64,000 nt of DNA from Trichloromonas sp034006665 (GCF_034006665.1 NZ_JAVESI010000004.1:1-64000); one strand, 5' to 3'. Positions 32,982 to 41,792 are shown, counted from the first letter of the stretch. Numbers and translations are program-made. Notes: generated from the sequence alone by a model not told the origin.

Positions 32982-34514
32982 ATGGACAGACGTTTCTACA
33001 TTACCACGCCCATTTACTATGTGAACGATGTTCCGCATATCGGGCATGCCTACACGACCCTGGCCTGCGACGTTCTTGCCCGTTACAAGCGGGCGCGCAA
33101 CTATGAGGTCTTTTTTCTCACCGGCACCGACGAACATGGCCAGAAGGTTGAAAAAGCCGCCATCGCCGCCGGGGAAACGCCGCTGGAGTTGGCCGACCGG
33201 GTGGTCAAACGCTTTCAGGCCCTGTGGGAGAAACTGAATATCTCCAACACCGACTTCATCCGTACCACCCAGGAACGGCACAAAAAGGGGGTTTCCGAAC
33301 TCTTCCGGCGCATCGAGGCCAAGGGGGATATCTTTCTCGGTGAATACGAGGACTGGTACTGTACCCCCTGCGAAACCTTCTGGACCGAAACCCAGCTGAT
33401 CAACGGCGCCTGCCCCGACTGCGGGCGTCCCACGGAAAAGCTCAAGGAAGAATCGTACTTTTTTCGCATGAGCAAATATCAGCAGGCGCTTCTTGACCAC
33501 ATTGAGGCCAATCCCGACTTCATCCAGCCACGGGGACGGCGCAATGAGATCATCAGCTTTCTCAAGGAAGGACTGCGCGATCTTTCCATCTCCCGCACCA
33601 CCTTCTCCTGGGGAATCCCGGTGCCGGGCAACGATCGTCACGTCATCTACGTCTGGTTCGATGCCCTGACCAACTACATCACCGCCCTCGGCTTCCCCGA
33701 CGACGCCGAGGGAAATTTCGCCAAGTTCTGGCCGGCGGATGCCCATGTCATCGGCAAGGACATTCTCCGTTTCCATACCGTCTACTGGCCGACCTTCCTC
33801 CTCGCCGCCGGGTTGCCCCTGCCGAAGAAGGTCTTCGCCCACGGCTGGTGGACGGTGGAGGGGCAGAAGATGAGCAAGAGCCTGCGCAACGTCGTCGAGC
33901 CGAACATGCTCATCGACAAGTATGGTGTCGACGCCATCCGCTACTTCCTGCTGCGGGAAGTCCCCTTCGGCCTCGACGGCGACTTTTCCCACGCCGCCCT
34001 GGTCAACCGCATCAACTCCGACCTGGCCAACGACCTCGGCAATCTGGTCAGCCGCTCCACGGCCATGCTCGGCAAATATTTCGGGGGAACCCTGCCGGCG
34101 CCGGCAACCGACGACGCGGTGGACGATGCCTTCATCCGGCGCTTTCCCGCCGCCATCACCGCCGTCGACGAACTGATGAACGAACTGGCTTTCAACAAGG
34201 CTTTGCAGGCCATCTGGGAACTGGTCGGCGCCGCCAACAAGTATATCGACGAAACCGCCCCCTGGGCCCTGGCCAAGGAGGAGAGCCTGCGTCCGCGCCT
34301 GGCCACGGTCATGTACAACCTACTCGAAGGCACCCGGATCATTGCCCTGCTGGTTGCTCCTTTCATGCCCGAAACCGGTGCCTCGATCCTCGCCACCCTG
34401 GGCATCCCCCGGCAGGAGCTGCGACTTGACGGTAACGACGCCTGGGGACAACTGGTGCCAGGAACCCAGGTCGCCAAAGCTGCTCCCCTCTTCCCGCGCA
34501 TCGTGACGGAATAA
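32982..34514 (+). CDS. metG: methionyl-tRNA synthetase
   Basis: A 510-residue class I synthetase charging tRNA-Met. HIGH (residues 19-22) and KMSKS (near 297-301) are intact, with a zinc knuckle CTPCETF and CPDCGRP in the connective domain. It is the short form: it lacks the C-terminal Trbp111-type dimerisation domain of the longer enzymes (about 640-680 residues). It starts 17 bases after ricT and ends in a terminator (34541-34573). Confidence 0.96.
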   Translation: MDRRFYITTPIYYVNDVPHIGHAYTTLACDVLARYKRARNYEVFFLTGTDEHGQKVEKAAIAAGETPLELADRVVKRFQALWEKLNISNTDFIRTTQERHKKGVSELFRRIEAKGDIFLGEYEDWYCTPCETFWTETQLINGACPDCGRPTEKLKEESYFFRMSKYQQALLDHIEANPDFIQPRGRRNEIISFLKEGLRDLSISRTTFSWGIPVPGNDRHVIYVWFDALTNYITALGFPDDAEGNFAKFWPADAHVIGKDILRFHTVYWPTFLLAAGLPLPKKVFAHGWWTVEGQKMSKSLRNVVEPNMLIDKYGVDAIRYFLLREVPFGLDGDFSHAALVNRINSDLANDLGNLVSRSTAMLGKYFGGTLPAPATDDAVDDAFIRRFPAAITAVDELMNELAFNKALQAIWELVGAANKYIDETAPWALAKEESLRPRLATVMYNLLEGTRIIALLVAPFMPETGASILATLGIPRQELRLDGNDAWGQLVPGTQVAKAAPLFPRIVTE

Positions 34515-34540
34515 TCCCGGTTCCAGCCATCCCCTTGTCC

Positions 34541-34573
34541 GGAATGGGGCGCGCCGCGCCCCATTCCTTTTTT
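34541..34573 (+). terminator. intrinsic terminator between metG and the TatD gene
   Basis: GGAATGGGGCGC and GCGCCCCATTCC form a 12-bp stem with a 3-base loop, followed by TTTTTT. The Shine-Dalgarno GGAG of the next gene begins right after the T-run. Confidence 0.92.
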
Positions 34574-34584
34574 GGAGAAGAACC

Positions 34585-35976
34585 ATGCCAGAGCCCCTGC
34601 CCCTGCTGATCGACACCCACGCCCATCTTGATCACGCCCAGTTCGACGAGGACCGGGATGCAGTCATAGCGCGCGCCTTAGAGCAGGGCATTTCCCGAAT
34701 TCTCAGCGTCGGCTGCGACCTGGAGAGCTCCGCGGCCAACGTCCGTTTATCCGCGGCCCATGCCCAGGTCTTTGCCGCCGTAGGCATTCATCCCCACGAC
34801 GCCCCCCAAGCGGATGACGCGGGACTCGCCTTCCTGGCGAAGCTGTTGCAACAATCGGAAAAGGTTGTCGCCGTCGGCGAAATCGGTCTCGACTTCTATC
34901 GCGACCGCGCCCCCCGGGATACGCAGCGCCTTGCCTTCCGCCGCCAGATCGCCTTGGCCCGGCACGTGAAAAAGCCGATCATCGTTCACGACCGGGATGC
35001 CCACGACGAAGTTCTGGCGATCCTGCGCGAGGAAGGGGCCGCCGAGGTGGGCGGCGTACTGCATTGTTTCAGCGGCGATACGACCATGGCCCGCGCCTGT
35101 CTCGATCTCGGCTTCTATCTTTCCTTTCCCGGAACCATCACCTATCCGAAAAATGATGCGGCTCGCGAGGTGGTGCGCGCCATCCCCATCGATCATCTGC
35201 TGGTGGAAACCGACTGCCCCTATCTCGCCCCGCAGGCCTTTCGCGGCAAACGCAATGAACCGGCCTACATCCGTCACACGGCAGCGATGATCGCCGAAAT
35301 CAAAGGCTTAAGCCTTGAAGATGTCGCCCGCATCACCAGTCGCAACGCCTGCAAGCTCTTCGGCATCGGCGATATCGACCAGAGCGGCAAGATCGCCTAC
35401 CGTATCCGCGATTCTCTCTATCTCAACCTGACCAACCGCTGTTCCAATGCCTGTACCTTCTGCGCTAAATTCAAGGAATTCGTGGTCAAGGGACATGCCC
35501 TGAAGCTCGATCACGAACCCGACTTCACCGAGGTCATCCGAGCGATCGGCGATCCAACCCGATATTCGGAGGTGGTATTCTGCGGTTACGGCGAGCCCCT
35601 GCTGCGTCTTGATCTGGTCAAGGAAGTCGCCGCCTGGCTGCACCAGCAAGGAGTGAAGGTCCGTGTCAACAGCGACGGTCAGGCCAATCTCGTGTATGGG
35701 CGCGACATCCTGCCGGAACTCGCCGGACTGGTCGACACGATCTCCGTCTCCCTCAACGCCGCCGACAGCGAAACCTATCTGCGGATCTGCCGTTCCCCCT
35801 TCGGGGAACGGGCCTACCCAGGGGTCAAAGAGTTCTTGCGGCGGGCGTCGGCACACATCCCCGAGGTCATCGCCACGGTGGTGACGCTGCCGGGGATCGA
35901 CGTCGCCGCCTGCCGTGCCATCGCCAAGGAATTGGGAGTGAAGTTTCGCGAAAGGGAATACAACGAGGTAGGATAA
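34585..35976 (+). CDS. TatD-family hydrolase fused to a radical SAM domain
   Basis: A 463-residue fusion. Residues 1-258 are a TatD metal-dependent nuclease/hydrolase: DTHAHLDH (10-16), VAVGEIGLDFY, PIIVHDRDAHDE, HCFSGD and LLVETDCPYLAPQ. From about 275 a radical SAM domain follows, with C286-x3-C290-x2-C293 (CSNACTFC) and FCGYGEPLLR. TatD-associated radical SAM proteins are known as neighbouring or fused genes; their product is unknown. GGAG lies seven bases before the ATG. A terminator separates it from metG. Confidence 0.9.
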   Translation: MPEPLPLLIDTHAHLDHAQFDEDRDAVIARALEQGISRILSVGCDLESSAANVRLSAAHAQVFAAVGIHPHDAPQADDAGLAFLAKLLQQSEKVVAVGEIGLDFYRDRAPRDTQRLAFRRQIALARHVKKPIIVHDRDAHDEVLAILREEGAAEVGGVLHCFSGDTTMARACLDLGFYLSFPGTITYPKNDAAREVVRAIPIDHLLVETDCPYLAPQAFRGKRNEPAYIRHTAAMIAEIKGLSLEDVARITSRNACKLFGIGDIDQSGKIAYRIRDSLYLNLTNRCSNACTFCAKFKEFVVKGHALKLDHEPDFTEVIRAIGDPTRYSEVVFCGYGEPLLRLDLVKEVAAWLHQQGVKVRVNSDGQANLVYGRDILPELAGLVDTISVSLNAADSETYLRICRSPFGERAYPGVKEFLRRASAHIPEVIATVVTLPGIDVAACRAIAKELGVKFREREYNEVG

Positions 35977-35980
35977 AAAA

Positions 35981-36016
35981 GGAAAAGGCCGGATCTTTGT
36001 CGATCCGGCCTTTTCC
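35981..36016. terminator. bidirectional terminator
   Basis: Perfect 15-base arms at 35981-35995 and 36002-36016 (core GGCCGGATC) with a 6-base loop, and A4/T4 tracts on either side. It separates the convergent TatD fusion and YkgJ-like genes. Confidence 0.9.
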
Positions 36017-36024
36017 ATCTGTGC

Positions 36025-36333
36025 CTATTCCCCATCCAGATCGGGCAATTCGGCTTCGCCGAAGAGTTTGGGGGCAATATAGTCCTTCACGCCTTCCACA
36101 TAGGGGCAGTCGGCTGGGAGGACTCCAAGTTGGACGATTTCGGGGGTCAGGGGAGTACAGCCGGGGCGGGCATGGATACGGTCGGGGTAAACGGTACAAA
36201 GGCGGGTCTGCAGATCGAGTTTCTCACAGGGAATATCCGTGTAGTAGATCACCCCCTCGTATTCGATCTTTTCGAAACAGCAGCGACCGCAACGGCGGCA
36301 CCGGGCTTCCCATTCCGCTTCCTCAACGGTCAA
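36025..36333 (-). CDS. YkgJ-family cysteine cluster protein
   Basis: A 102-residue protein of the CxxCGxCC family, thought to bind zinc or an iron-sulfur cluster. The motif CRRCGRCCFEKIEYEGVIYY is near residue 12, with further cysteines in IPCEKLD, RLCTVYPDR, GCTPLTP and DCPYVEG. I chose TTG at 36333 because AAGGAGG lies five bases upstream; the open frame continues upstream into the terminator and tRNA-Glu. It is convergent with the TatD fusion gene and would be transcribed from the tRNA promoter side. Confidence 0.85.
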   Translation of the reverse strand: MTVEEAEWEARCRRCGRCCFEKIEYEGVIYYTDIPCEKLDLQTRLCTVYPDRIHARPGCTPLTPEIVQLGVLPADCPYVEGVKDYIAPKLFGEAELPDLDGE

Positions 36334-36345
36334 GGCTACCTCCTT

Positions 36346-36385
36346 AAAAAAAATGAGAGGTGGAGCTTTTGACAAGCTCCACCTC
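36346..36385 (-). terminator. terminator after the tRNA-Gln/tRNA-Glu pair
   Basis: GAGGTGGAGCTT and AAGCTCCACCTC, perfect 12-base arms with a 5-base loop, followed on the minus strand by eight Ts. The Shine-Dalgarno of the YkgJ-like gene begins at the end of the T-run. Confidence 0.92.
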
Positions 36386-36390
36386 CAGGG

Positions 36391-36468
<78 letters not shown>

Positions 36469-36503
36469 ATAAATTGTTTCGAGCGGTAACCGCTGAATAT
36501 CCT

Positions 36504-36578
36504 TGGCTGGGGTGCTAGGATTCGAACCTAGGGATGACGGAGTCAGAGTCCGTTGCCTTACCGCTTGGCGACACCCCA
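36504..36578 (-). tRNA. tRNA-Gln (anticodon CTG)
   Basis: A 75-base cloverleaf with encoded CCA. The acceptor TGGGGTG pairs with CACCCCA (U1-A72 as in tRNA-Gln), anticodon loop CTCTGAC gives CTG, T-arm CTAGGTTCGAATCCTAG. It is 35 bases upstream of tRNA-Glu and probably co-transcribed. Confidence 0.96.
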
Positions 36579-36705
36579 AGAACGGAAGCTGTTTTTAACA
36601 GAGAAGCCCGGGGCAGTCAAGAAAAAATGCCGGATTTTTTTCGAAAGGATCCTCTTCACGATGAATCCCGGCTCGCAGGCTCCTATTCTAGGCTGAAAAA
36701 GGGGT

Positions 36706-37110
36706 TCAACCTTTGGATGAGATCTCAAAAATTCGTGAAGTCGATTCGGCCAAGACTTTGCCTCCGGCTTCGATCCGGGCCTGGACGAAATAGATTTTTC
36801 TTTTTTGTTCAAGAACTTCGGCGGAAATAAGAAGTTCGGTCTCAACCGGAACGGGTAATTTATACTTGACTGTCAGTTCTGCTGTGACAAAATGCTCGCC
36901 GGTTGCGCGGCAGGCATATATACCGGCTTCGTCCAGAAGCGCCGCGAGAATTCCCCCATGAACCAGCCCCTGCCACCCTTGAAATCTGCTGGGGATAGGT
37001 AGCGTGCAATGAGCGCGATGTTCTTCTTTATCCACGATAAAATCCGCGTGCAACCCATGTGAGTTGGCAGGTCCGCAAACAAAACACTGATCGTCCGATA
37101 AAATTTCCAT
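36706..37110 (-). CDS. PaaI-type hotdog thioesterase
   Basis: A 134-residue hotdog-fold acyl-CoA thioesterase. The helix with QGLVHGGILAALLDEAG (about 48-65) is the active-site signature: the HGG turn and an acidic residue on the central helix. The N-terminal CFVCGPAN with two cysteines is common in the subgroup. Substrate unknown. It is divergent from the trihaem lipoprotein gene across 110 bases that hold a strong palindrome, so the two genes may share control. Confidence 0.88.
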   Translation of the reverse strand: MEILSDDQCFVCGPANSHGLHADFIVDKEEHRAHCTLPIPSRFQGWQGLVHGGILAALLDEAGIYACRATGEHFVTAELTVKYKLPVPVETELLISAEVLEQKRKIYFVQARIEAGGKVLAESTSRIFEISSKG

Positions 37111-37144
37111 GATCTAAGCTTCTCCCTGGCAAGACAAGAAACGG

Positions 37145-37172
37145 TTGTCCAAAAAAAATTTAATGGTAGAAT
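37145..37172 (+). promoter_or_regulatory. promoter of the trihaem lipoprotein gene
   Basis: TTGTCC (37145-37150), a 16-base AT-rich spacer and TAGAAT (37167-37172), about 50 bases before the start codon. Confidence 0.65.
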
Positions 37173-37182
37173 GCCTACCATT
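37162..37182. promoter_or_regulatory. palindromic operator overlapping the -10 box
   Basis: AATGGTAG and CTACCATT are exact 8-base arms around AATGC and cover the whole -10 element, the position expected for a repressor site. The arms do not match Fur, FNR or LexA patterns that I know. Confidence 0.6.
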
Positions 37183-37220
37183 GCAAATCAACCCTAACAA
37201 GACAAAAAAGGAGAGAGTAG

Positions 37221-37922
37221 ATGAAAAGAACTGCCCTGCTTGTCGGTTTATTGGTTGCGTCCATGTCATTTGTGGCCTGTAGTAAAAAAGAGGAGGCCCA
37301 AACGCCGGCACCGGAAACGGCTGCGGTAGCCGCTCCTGAAAAAGCTGCCGAACCGGCCACTGAAGCCGTAACCGAGAAAGCCGCCCAAGTTGTCGCCCAG
37401 GCGGAAGAAAAAACTGCCGAAGTTGTCGCCCAGGCCGAGGAAAAAGTCGCCGAAGTCGCCACCGCGACTGAAGAAGCCGCTCAAGCGGTGACCGAGCAGG
37501 CCGCCGAAGTCGCCGAGGCTCCCGCCGCTGCTGTTGAGCAGGCCGCCGAAGCGGGCAAGGAAGTCGTCGCCGCCGGCGCCGCTGCCGTTGCCGGCGCGGT
37601 AGCCGCCACCGAGGAAAAGGCTGCCGAAGTCGCCACCGCCGTCGAGGAGAAAGCCGCAGAAGCCACCCAGGCCGCCGCAGAAACCGCCGCCGCCGTTACC
37701 GAAGCCGCTTCCGGTGACAGCATTGTCATTGAAAATACCTACGGCAAGGTCACTTTCAATCACAAAGTTCACTCCGAAGCCTTCGACTGTGCCCTCTGCC
37801 ACGGCGAAAGCGAGCCCGGCGCCCTCGATATGGGCAAGGACAAAGCCCATGCCACCTGCAAAGGCTGCCATCAGGAAAAAGGTGCCGGCCCGGTCAAGTG
37901 CTCCGAGTGCCACATCAAGTAG
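37221..37922 (+). CDS. lipoprotein with Ala/Glu-rich helical stalk and c7-like trihaem domain
   Basis: A 233-residue exported protein. A lipoprotein-type signal ends at C20 (F-V-A-C, then Ser, favouring the outer membrane). Residues about 25-165 are an Ala/Glu/Val-rich amphipathic stretch with 11-residue repeats (VVAQAEEKTAE, VVAQAEEKVAE, VATATEEAAQA). The last 65 residues form a cytochrome c7/c3-type domain with CALCH, CKGCH and CSECH and preceding ligand histidines (FNHKVH), like the periplasmic PpcA family. It looks like a haem carrier on a flexible tether. A GGAGAG ribosome site precedes the ATG. Confidence 0.88.
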   Translation: MKRTALLVGLLVASMSFVACSKKEEAQTPAPETAAVAAPEKAAEPATEAVTEKAAQVVAQAEEKTAEVVAQAEEKVAEVATATEEAAQAVTEQAAEVAEAPAAAVEQAAEAGKEVVAAGAAAVAGAVAATEEKAAEVATAVEEKAAEATQAAAETAAAVTEAASGDSIVIENTYGKVTFNHKVHSEAFDCALCHGESEPGALDMGKDKAHATCKGCHQEKGAGPVKCSECHIK

Positions 37923-37941
37923 TTTTTTTAAGCAGTTCAGT

Positions 37942-37990
37942 CTGAAAACAGAAAGGGGAGCCTGCAATCGGCTCCCCTTTCTGTTTTCAG
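37942..37990. terminator. 21-bp perfect inverted repeat terminator
   Basis: Arms 37942-37962 and 37970-37990 are exactly complementary around TGCAATC. The GC core GGGGAGCC is flanked by AAA and TTT tracts, so it can serve both the lipoprotein gene and the convergent gspB-like gene. Confidence 0.9.
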
Positions 37991-38042
37991 AGAAATTGTA
38001 ACTGAACGAGGTGGAGGGAAGCTGGGAACGGGGTTGGTTGAG

Positions 38043-38942
38043 TCAGGGTTGGGGCGCCGCTACTTTGACTTCGAGATAGCGACCGTTGCAGACGAAACGG
38101 ATGCGATCTTTGAAAATGCGGTCGACCCGCGCGCCGTCGATATCTACCCCTTCGAGCACCGGCAGGTCGTTGACCACCGCGAGACGGTCCTGGGCGGCAG
38201 GTTTGTAGTGAATTTCGCTGACCCGCAATTCCGGCGGAAGGGCTTTTTCAGCGCCGGGCAGAACCCAGCCGGGAGTGCGGGAAGCGATGGCGACCGGGGC
38301 TGAGGTGGCACGGACGGGAGTGGGAAACGGGAGTTGTCGGACGACCGGACGCACCGGCTTTGCCTTGACAACGAGAGTTGCTAGAGGAGCGTTTCTGACC
38401 GAGGATTTTCCCACTGAAGAAACCGCCTCCTGCGGTGGTTCAACAACGGGAGCCTTGGCCGTCGTCACGGCTTTTGCGACCGGTTCCTTGGTTCGGAGCT
38501 GCGGGACGGAGGACTTCACCACGGCAGGGGGCAAAGCCTCGAGGACTGGCGCGGAAGCCTCCTTGGGCGGAACCGACGGGAATGACTCCGCAAGTTCGTG
38601 TGAGAGCGGGACAACAGGCGGTTCGGGATCCTTGATCGGTTCAAGGGGGGAGAAGAAACTGGGTAAAGATCCTTTAGAGCCGGAGGGCATAGGCACCGGC
38701 GTTTGCACATGTTCGACGATGCGCTGCTCTGCCGGCAGGTTCTGCCGCCCCAGCCACACAGCCAATCCGCTCCCCGCAAGGAGCAGGGCGATAAGAACCA
38801 GCAGCAAGGGTGAACGGGAACGACTGGACACTTCCGCCCGAGACATTCCCTCGAAAATTTCCCGCGATAGAGGGCTCTGCCCGACCGGCGGCTTATGCCG
38901 TTCGTTTTCAAGTTTTTTCAACGCTTTCAGAATCGAACTCAT
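38043..38942 (-). CDS. general secretion pathway protein B-like
   Basis: A 299-residue inner-membrane protein. The N-terminal SSILKALKKLENERHK is a family hallmark, a transmembrane segment lies at about 45-65 (LLLVLIALLLAGSGLAVWLG), then a long Pro/Ala/Val-rich periplasmic linker. The C-terminal domain LRVSEIHYKPAAQDRLAVVNDLPVLEGVDIDG matches the GspB periplasmic domain of type II secretion. It follows the GspA-like ATPase gene, as in ExeA-ExeB, which together help insert the secretin through peptidoglycan. No other gsp gene is nearby. Confidence 0.85.
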   Translation of the reverse strand: MSSILKALKKLENERHKPPVGQSPLSREIFEGMSRAEVSSRSRSPLLLVLIALLLAGSGLAVWLGRQNLPAEQRIVEHVQTPVPMPSGSKGSLPSFFSPLEPIKDPEPPVVPLSHELAESFPSVPPKEASAPVLEALPPAVVKSSVPQLRTKEPVAKAVTTAKAPVVEPPQEAVSSVGKSSVRNAPLATLVVKAKPVRPVVRQLPFPTPVRATSAPVAIASRTPGWVLPGAEKALPPELRVSEIHYKPAAQDRLAVVNDLPVLEGVDIDGARVDRIFKDRIRFVCNGRYLEVKVAAPQP

Positions 38943-38995
38943 CGCTTTTATCTCTGCTCAAGATTTCCTGAAAAACCCCGCCGCAAAAAGCCGCC

Positions 38996-39841
38996 TTACC
39001 ATCTCCAGAAACATAGTCGCCGCCACCCACGCTGCCCCGGCTCGCTCAACTCGCCGATGGCCTGGTCCGCCATCTTCGCAGTAATCATCCGCTGTTCTCG
39101 GGCATAGCCCAAAAGCAGTGCTCGGCCGCAGGCCAGGTTAATGAGGCGCGGCAATCCCCCCGAAAAGCGGTAGATCTTCCTGAGCGCGGCAGGAGTGAAG
39201 ATCTCCTCGTCGCCGCCGGCAACGCGCAGGCGATGACGCACATATTCGCAGGTGTCCTTCAGATCCATGGTGCCAAGATGATAGCGCACACAGATGCGTT
39301 GATTGAGTTGACGCATGGTGCGTCGCCTGAGCAGTGCCCCAAGTTCGGGCTGGCCGACGAGGACGATCTGAATAAGCTTGTCGGTCTGGGTTTCGAGATT
39401 GGAAAGAAGGCGGATCTGTTCTAGGACCGCCGGATCGAGATGCTGGGCCTCGTCGATGACCAGAACCACGGTACGCCCTTCCCGTCGCTGCCGCAGCAGA
39501 AACTCGTTGAGCAGATGGAGCAGATCCCCGGCTTCAGCGGCCGGACCTTCGATGGCGAATTCACGCTGAATCGCCCGCAGCAGATCGAGGGCGCTGACGC
39601 TGGGATTGAAGATGAAGGCCAGGCGATGGCGGTCGTTATCGAGATCTTCAAGGAGGGCCCGCAGCACCGTGGTCTTGCCGGTGCCGACCTCGCCGGTGAT
39701 AGCGATGAAGCCGCAGCCGTCCTCGATGCCATAGAGCAGATGGGCGAGAACTTCCCGGTGATTCCGGCTCAGATAGACGAACCGGGGATTCGGCGTGAGG
39801 GTGAAAGGTTTTTCCTGAAAGCCGTAAAAATCCAGATACAT
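38996..39841 (-). CDS. ExeA/GspA-like AAA ATPase
   Basis: A 281-residue ATPase. MYLDFYGFQEKPFTLTPNPRFVYLS is the standard ExeA start; Walker A GEVGTGKTTVLR, Walker B VVLVIDEAQHLD, sensor LSNLET and the C-terminal FSGGLPRLINLACGRAL are all present. ExeA in Aeromonas also has a peptidoglycan-binding C-terminus, which is missing here. I use ATG 39841; the ribosome site is weak (GGAG 13 bases away). It pairs with the GspB-like gene. Confidence 0.88.
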   Translation of the reverse strand: MYLDFYGFQEKPFTLTPNPRFVYLSRNHREVLAHLLYGIEDGCGFIAITGEVGTGKTTVLRALLEDLDNDRHRLAFIFNPSVSALDLLRAIQREFAIEGPAAEAGDLLHLLNEFLLRQRREGRTVVLVIDEAQHLDPAVLEQIRLLSNLETQTDKLIQIVLVGQPELGALLRRRTMRQLNQRICVRYHLGTMDLKDTCEYVRHRLRVAGGDEEIFTPAALRKIYRFSGGLPRLINLACGRALLLGYAREQRMITAKMADQAIGELSEPGQRGWRRLCFWRW

Positions 39842-40014
39842 GAATCGGTTCGCGAGCTCCGGGGCCGGGGTGAGCGAGGCACGTCGCAGAACTCTCCCAC
39901 AGGCGGCGCCCTTTTTCAAGACCAAAGTCGCTGGAAAAGACTGGGGAAAACCTGGCATCGGCGGCGATTTTTGCTAGCATTATAGTGTTATCGACCAGAC
40001 GGATGGGAGGACTC

Positions 40015-41727
40015 ATGCACACGTGGAAGCGTTTCACCCAGGAACCGCGCATCGCCTATTTTTCCATGGAAATCGGAATCTCCGCCGATATTCCGACTTA
40101 TAGCGGCGGGCTCGGTGTGCTCGCCGGCGACACCATCAAAAGCGCCGCCGATTTAAAACTGCCGCTGGTGGCGGTGACCCTGGTCAGCCGTCACGGCTAT
40201 TTTCGCCAGAGCCTGGATGAAGCGGGTCGGCAACATGAAGACCCGGTCGTCTGGAACCCCGGCGCGGTCATGGAACTGCTGCCGGCAAAAACCCTGGTGA
40301 CCATCGAGGATCGTGATGTCAAGGTTCAGGCCTGGCTCTACCGGGTCACAAGCCCCACCGGTGGCGTCGTTCCCGTACTCTTTCTCGACACCGACATCCC
40401 CGGCAACGTCGAAACCGACCGCCATATCACCGACGATCTCTACGGCGGCGACCTCGCCTACCGGCTCAAACAGGAGATCGTCCTCGGCATCGGCGGCGCC
40501 CGCATCCTCGACGCTCTCGGTTTTACCATCAAGAAATATCACATGAACGAAGGGCATGCCGCCTTTCTGACCCTGGAACTGCTTGACCGCGCCCGTCACC
40601 CCCTGGAAAGTACCTGGGACGAGCGCGCCGCCTGGGATACCCATCGGGTCATCGAGCAATGCGTCTTTACCACCCACACGCCGGTAGCGGCCGGACACGA
40701 CCGTTTCTCCTATGATCTGGCCCGGCGGGTGCTGGGGGAACCGGTGCCCATGGGGCTGCTGAAGGAGCTGGCTGGAGCGAACGAGCTCAACATGACCATG
40801 CTCGCCCTCAATCTGAGCAGCTACGTCAACGGCGTAGCGAAAAAACACGGGCAGATTTCCCAGAACCTCTTTCCCGGTTTCGAGATCCACGCCATCAACA
40901 ACGGCATTCACGCCTTTACTTGGGCGTCGCCCTTCTTCGTCAGCCTCTTCAACAAGTACATCCCCAGCTGGGCGCATGAGCCGGAACTGCTGGTGCGAGT
41001 CGACAACATCCCCGACGAGGAGGTCTGGGACGCTCACTGCGGTGCCAAAGCCTTTCTCTTCCAGTATATTGAAGAGACGACCGGGCGCCGTCTCAACCCC
41101 GATCTGCTGACCATCGGCTTTGCCCGGCGCGCGGCCACCTACAAGCGGGGCGATCTGATTTTCAGCGATCTGGAGCGGCTGGTACGTATCGGCGGCGGCA
41201 AGCTCCAGCTGATTTTCGGCGGCAAGGCCCATCCCCAAGACGAACCAGGCAAGCGCATGATCGAGCACATCATCCACGACGGCGAGCAGTTGCGCGGCAA
41301 GATCGAGGTCGTCTATCTGCCCAATTACAACATGGAAGTCGCCTTCCAGCTCATCCCCGGGGTCGATCTCTGGCTCAATACCCCGATCCGCCCCCTCGAA
41401 GCTTCGGGAACCAGCGGTATGAAGGCGGCGCTCAACGGCGTTCCCAATTTCAGCGTCCTCGACGGCTGGTGGATCGAAGGGCACATCGAAGGGGTCACCG
41501 GCTGGTCCATCGGCCCGCCGGCGACGGAAACCTCGGTTACCGAGAATCACAGCGCCGACGACATGGAAAACCTCTACAACAAACTTGAAAAGGTCATCAT
41601 GCCCCTCTATTATCAGGACCGCCCGGGCTGGATTCGGGTCATGAAAAACGCCATCGGCAAGAATGCCTACTATTTCAACACTCACGTCATGATGCGTCGC
41701 TATGTAACCGAAGCCTACATCCGCTGA
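40015..41727 (+). CDS. glgP: alpha-glucan phosphorylase (short form)
   Basis: A 570-residue glycogen/maltodextrin phosphorylase releasing glucose-1-phosphate. It begins at RIAYFSMEIGISADIPTYSGGLGVLAGD. HMNEGHAAF, TTHTPVAAGHD, FARRAATYKRGDL and the PLP-lysine motif SGTSGMKAALNG (about 470) are intact. It is the short archaeal/bacterial type, not the 800-residue E. coli type. I chose ATG 40015, with GGGAGG four bases upstream, over the ATG at 40003. A convergent terminator ends it. Confidence 0.93.
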   Translation: MHTWKRFTQEPRIAYFSMEIGISADIPTYSGGLGVLAGDTIKSAADLKLPLVAVTLVSRHGYFRQSLDEAGRQHEDPVVWNPGAVMELLPAKTLVTIEDRDVKVQAWLYRVTSPTGGVVPVLFLDTDIPGNVETDRHITDDLYGGDLAYRLKQEIVLGIGGARILDALGFTIKKYHMNEGHAAFLTLELLDRARHPLESTWDERAAWDTHRVIEQCVFTTHTPVAAGHDRFSYDLARRVLGEPVPMGLLKELAGANELNMTMLALNLSSYVNGVAKKHGQISQNLFPGFEIHAINNGIHAFTWASPFFVSLFNKYIPSWAHEPELLVRVDNIPDEEVWDAHCGAKAFLFQYIEETTGRRLNPDLLTIGFARRAATYKRGDLIFSDLERLVRIGGGKLQLIFGGKAHPQDEPGKRMIEHIIHDGEQLRGKIEVVYLPNYNMEVAFQLIPGVDLWLNTPIRPLEASGTSGMKAALNGVPNFSVLDGWWIEGHIEGVTGWSIGPPATETSVTENHSADDMENLYNKLEKVIMPLYYQDRPGWIRVMKNAIGKNAYYFNTHVMMRRYVTEAYIR

Positions 41728-41792
41728 AATTTCCGAACGCCAACCGCCCGTTTCGACCTCGGCACGACGGCGGCCGGATAATCCTCGGCCAT

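Noticed and set aside
40153..41685. Minus-strand open frame of 510 codons over glgP
   Set aside because: Shadow of the phosphorylase gene; no ribosome site and no recognisable motif.
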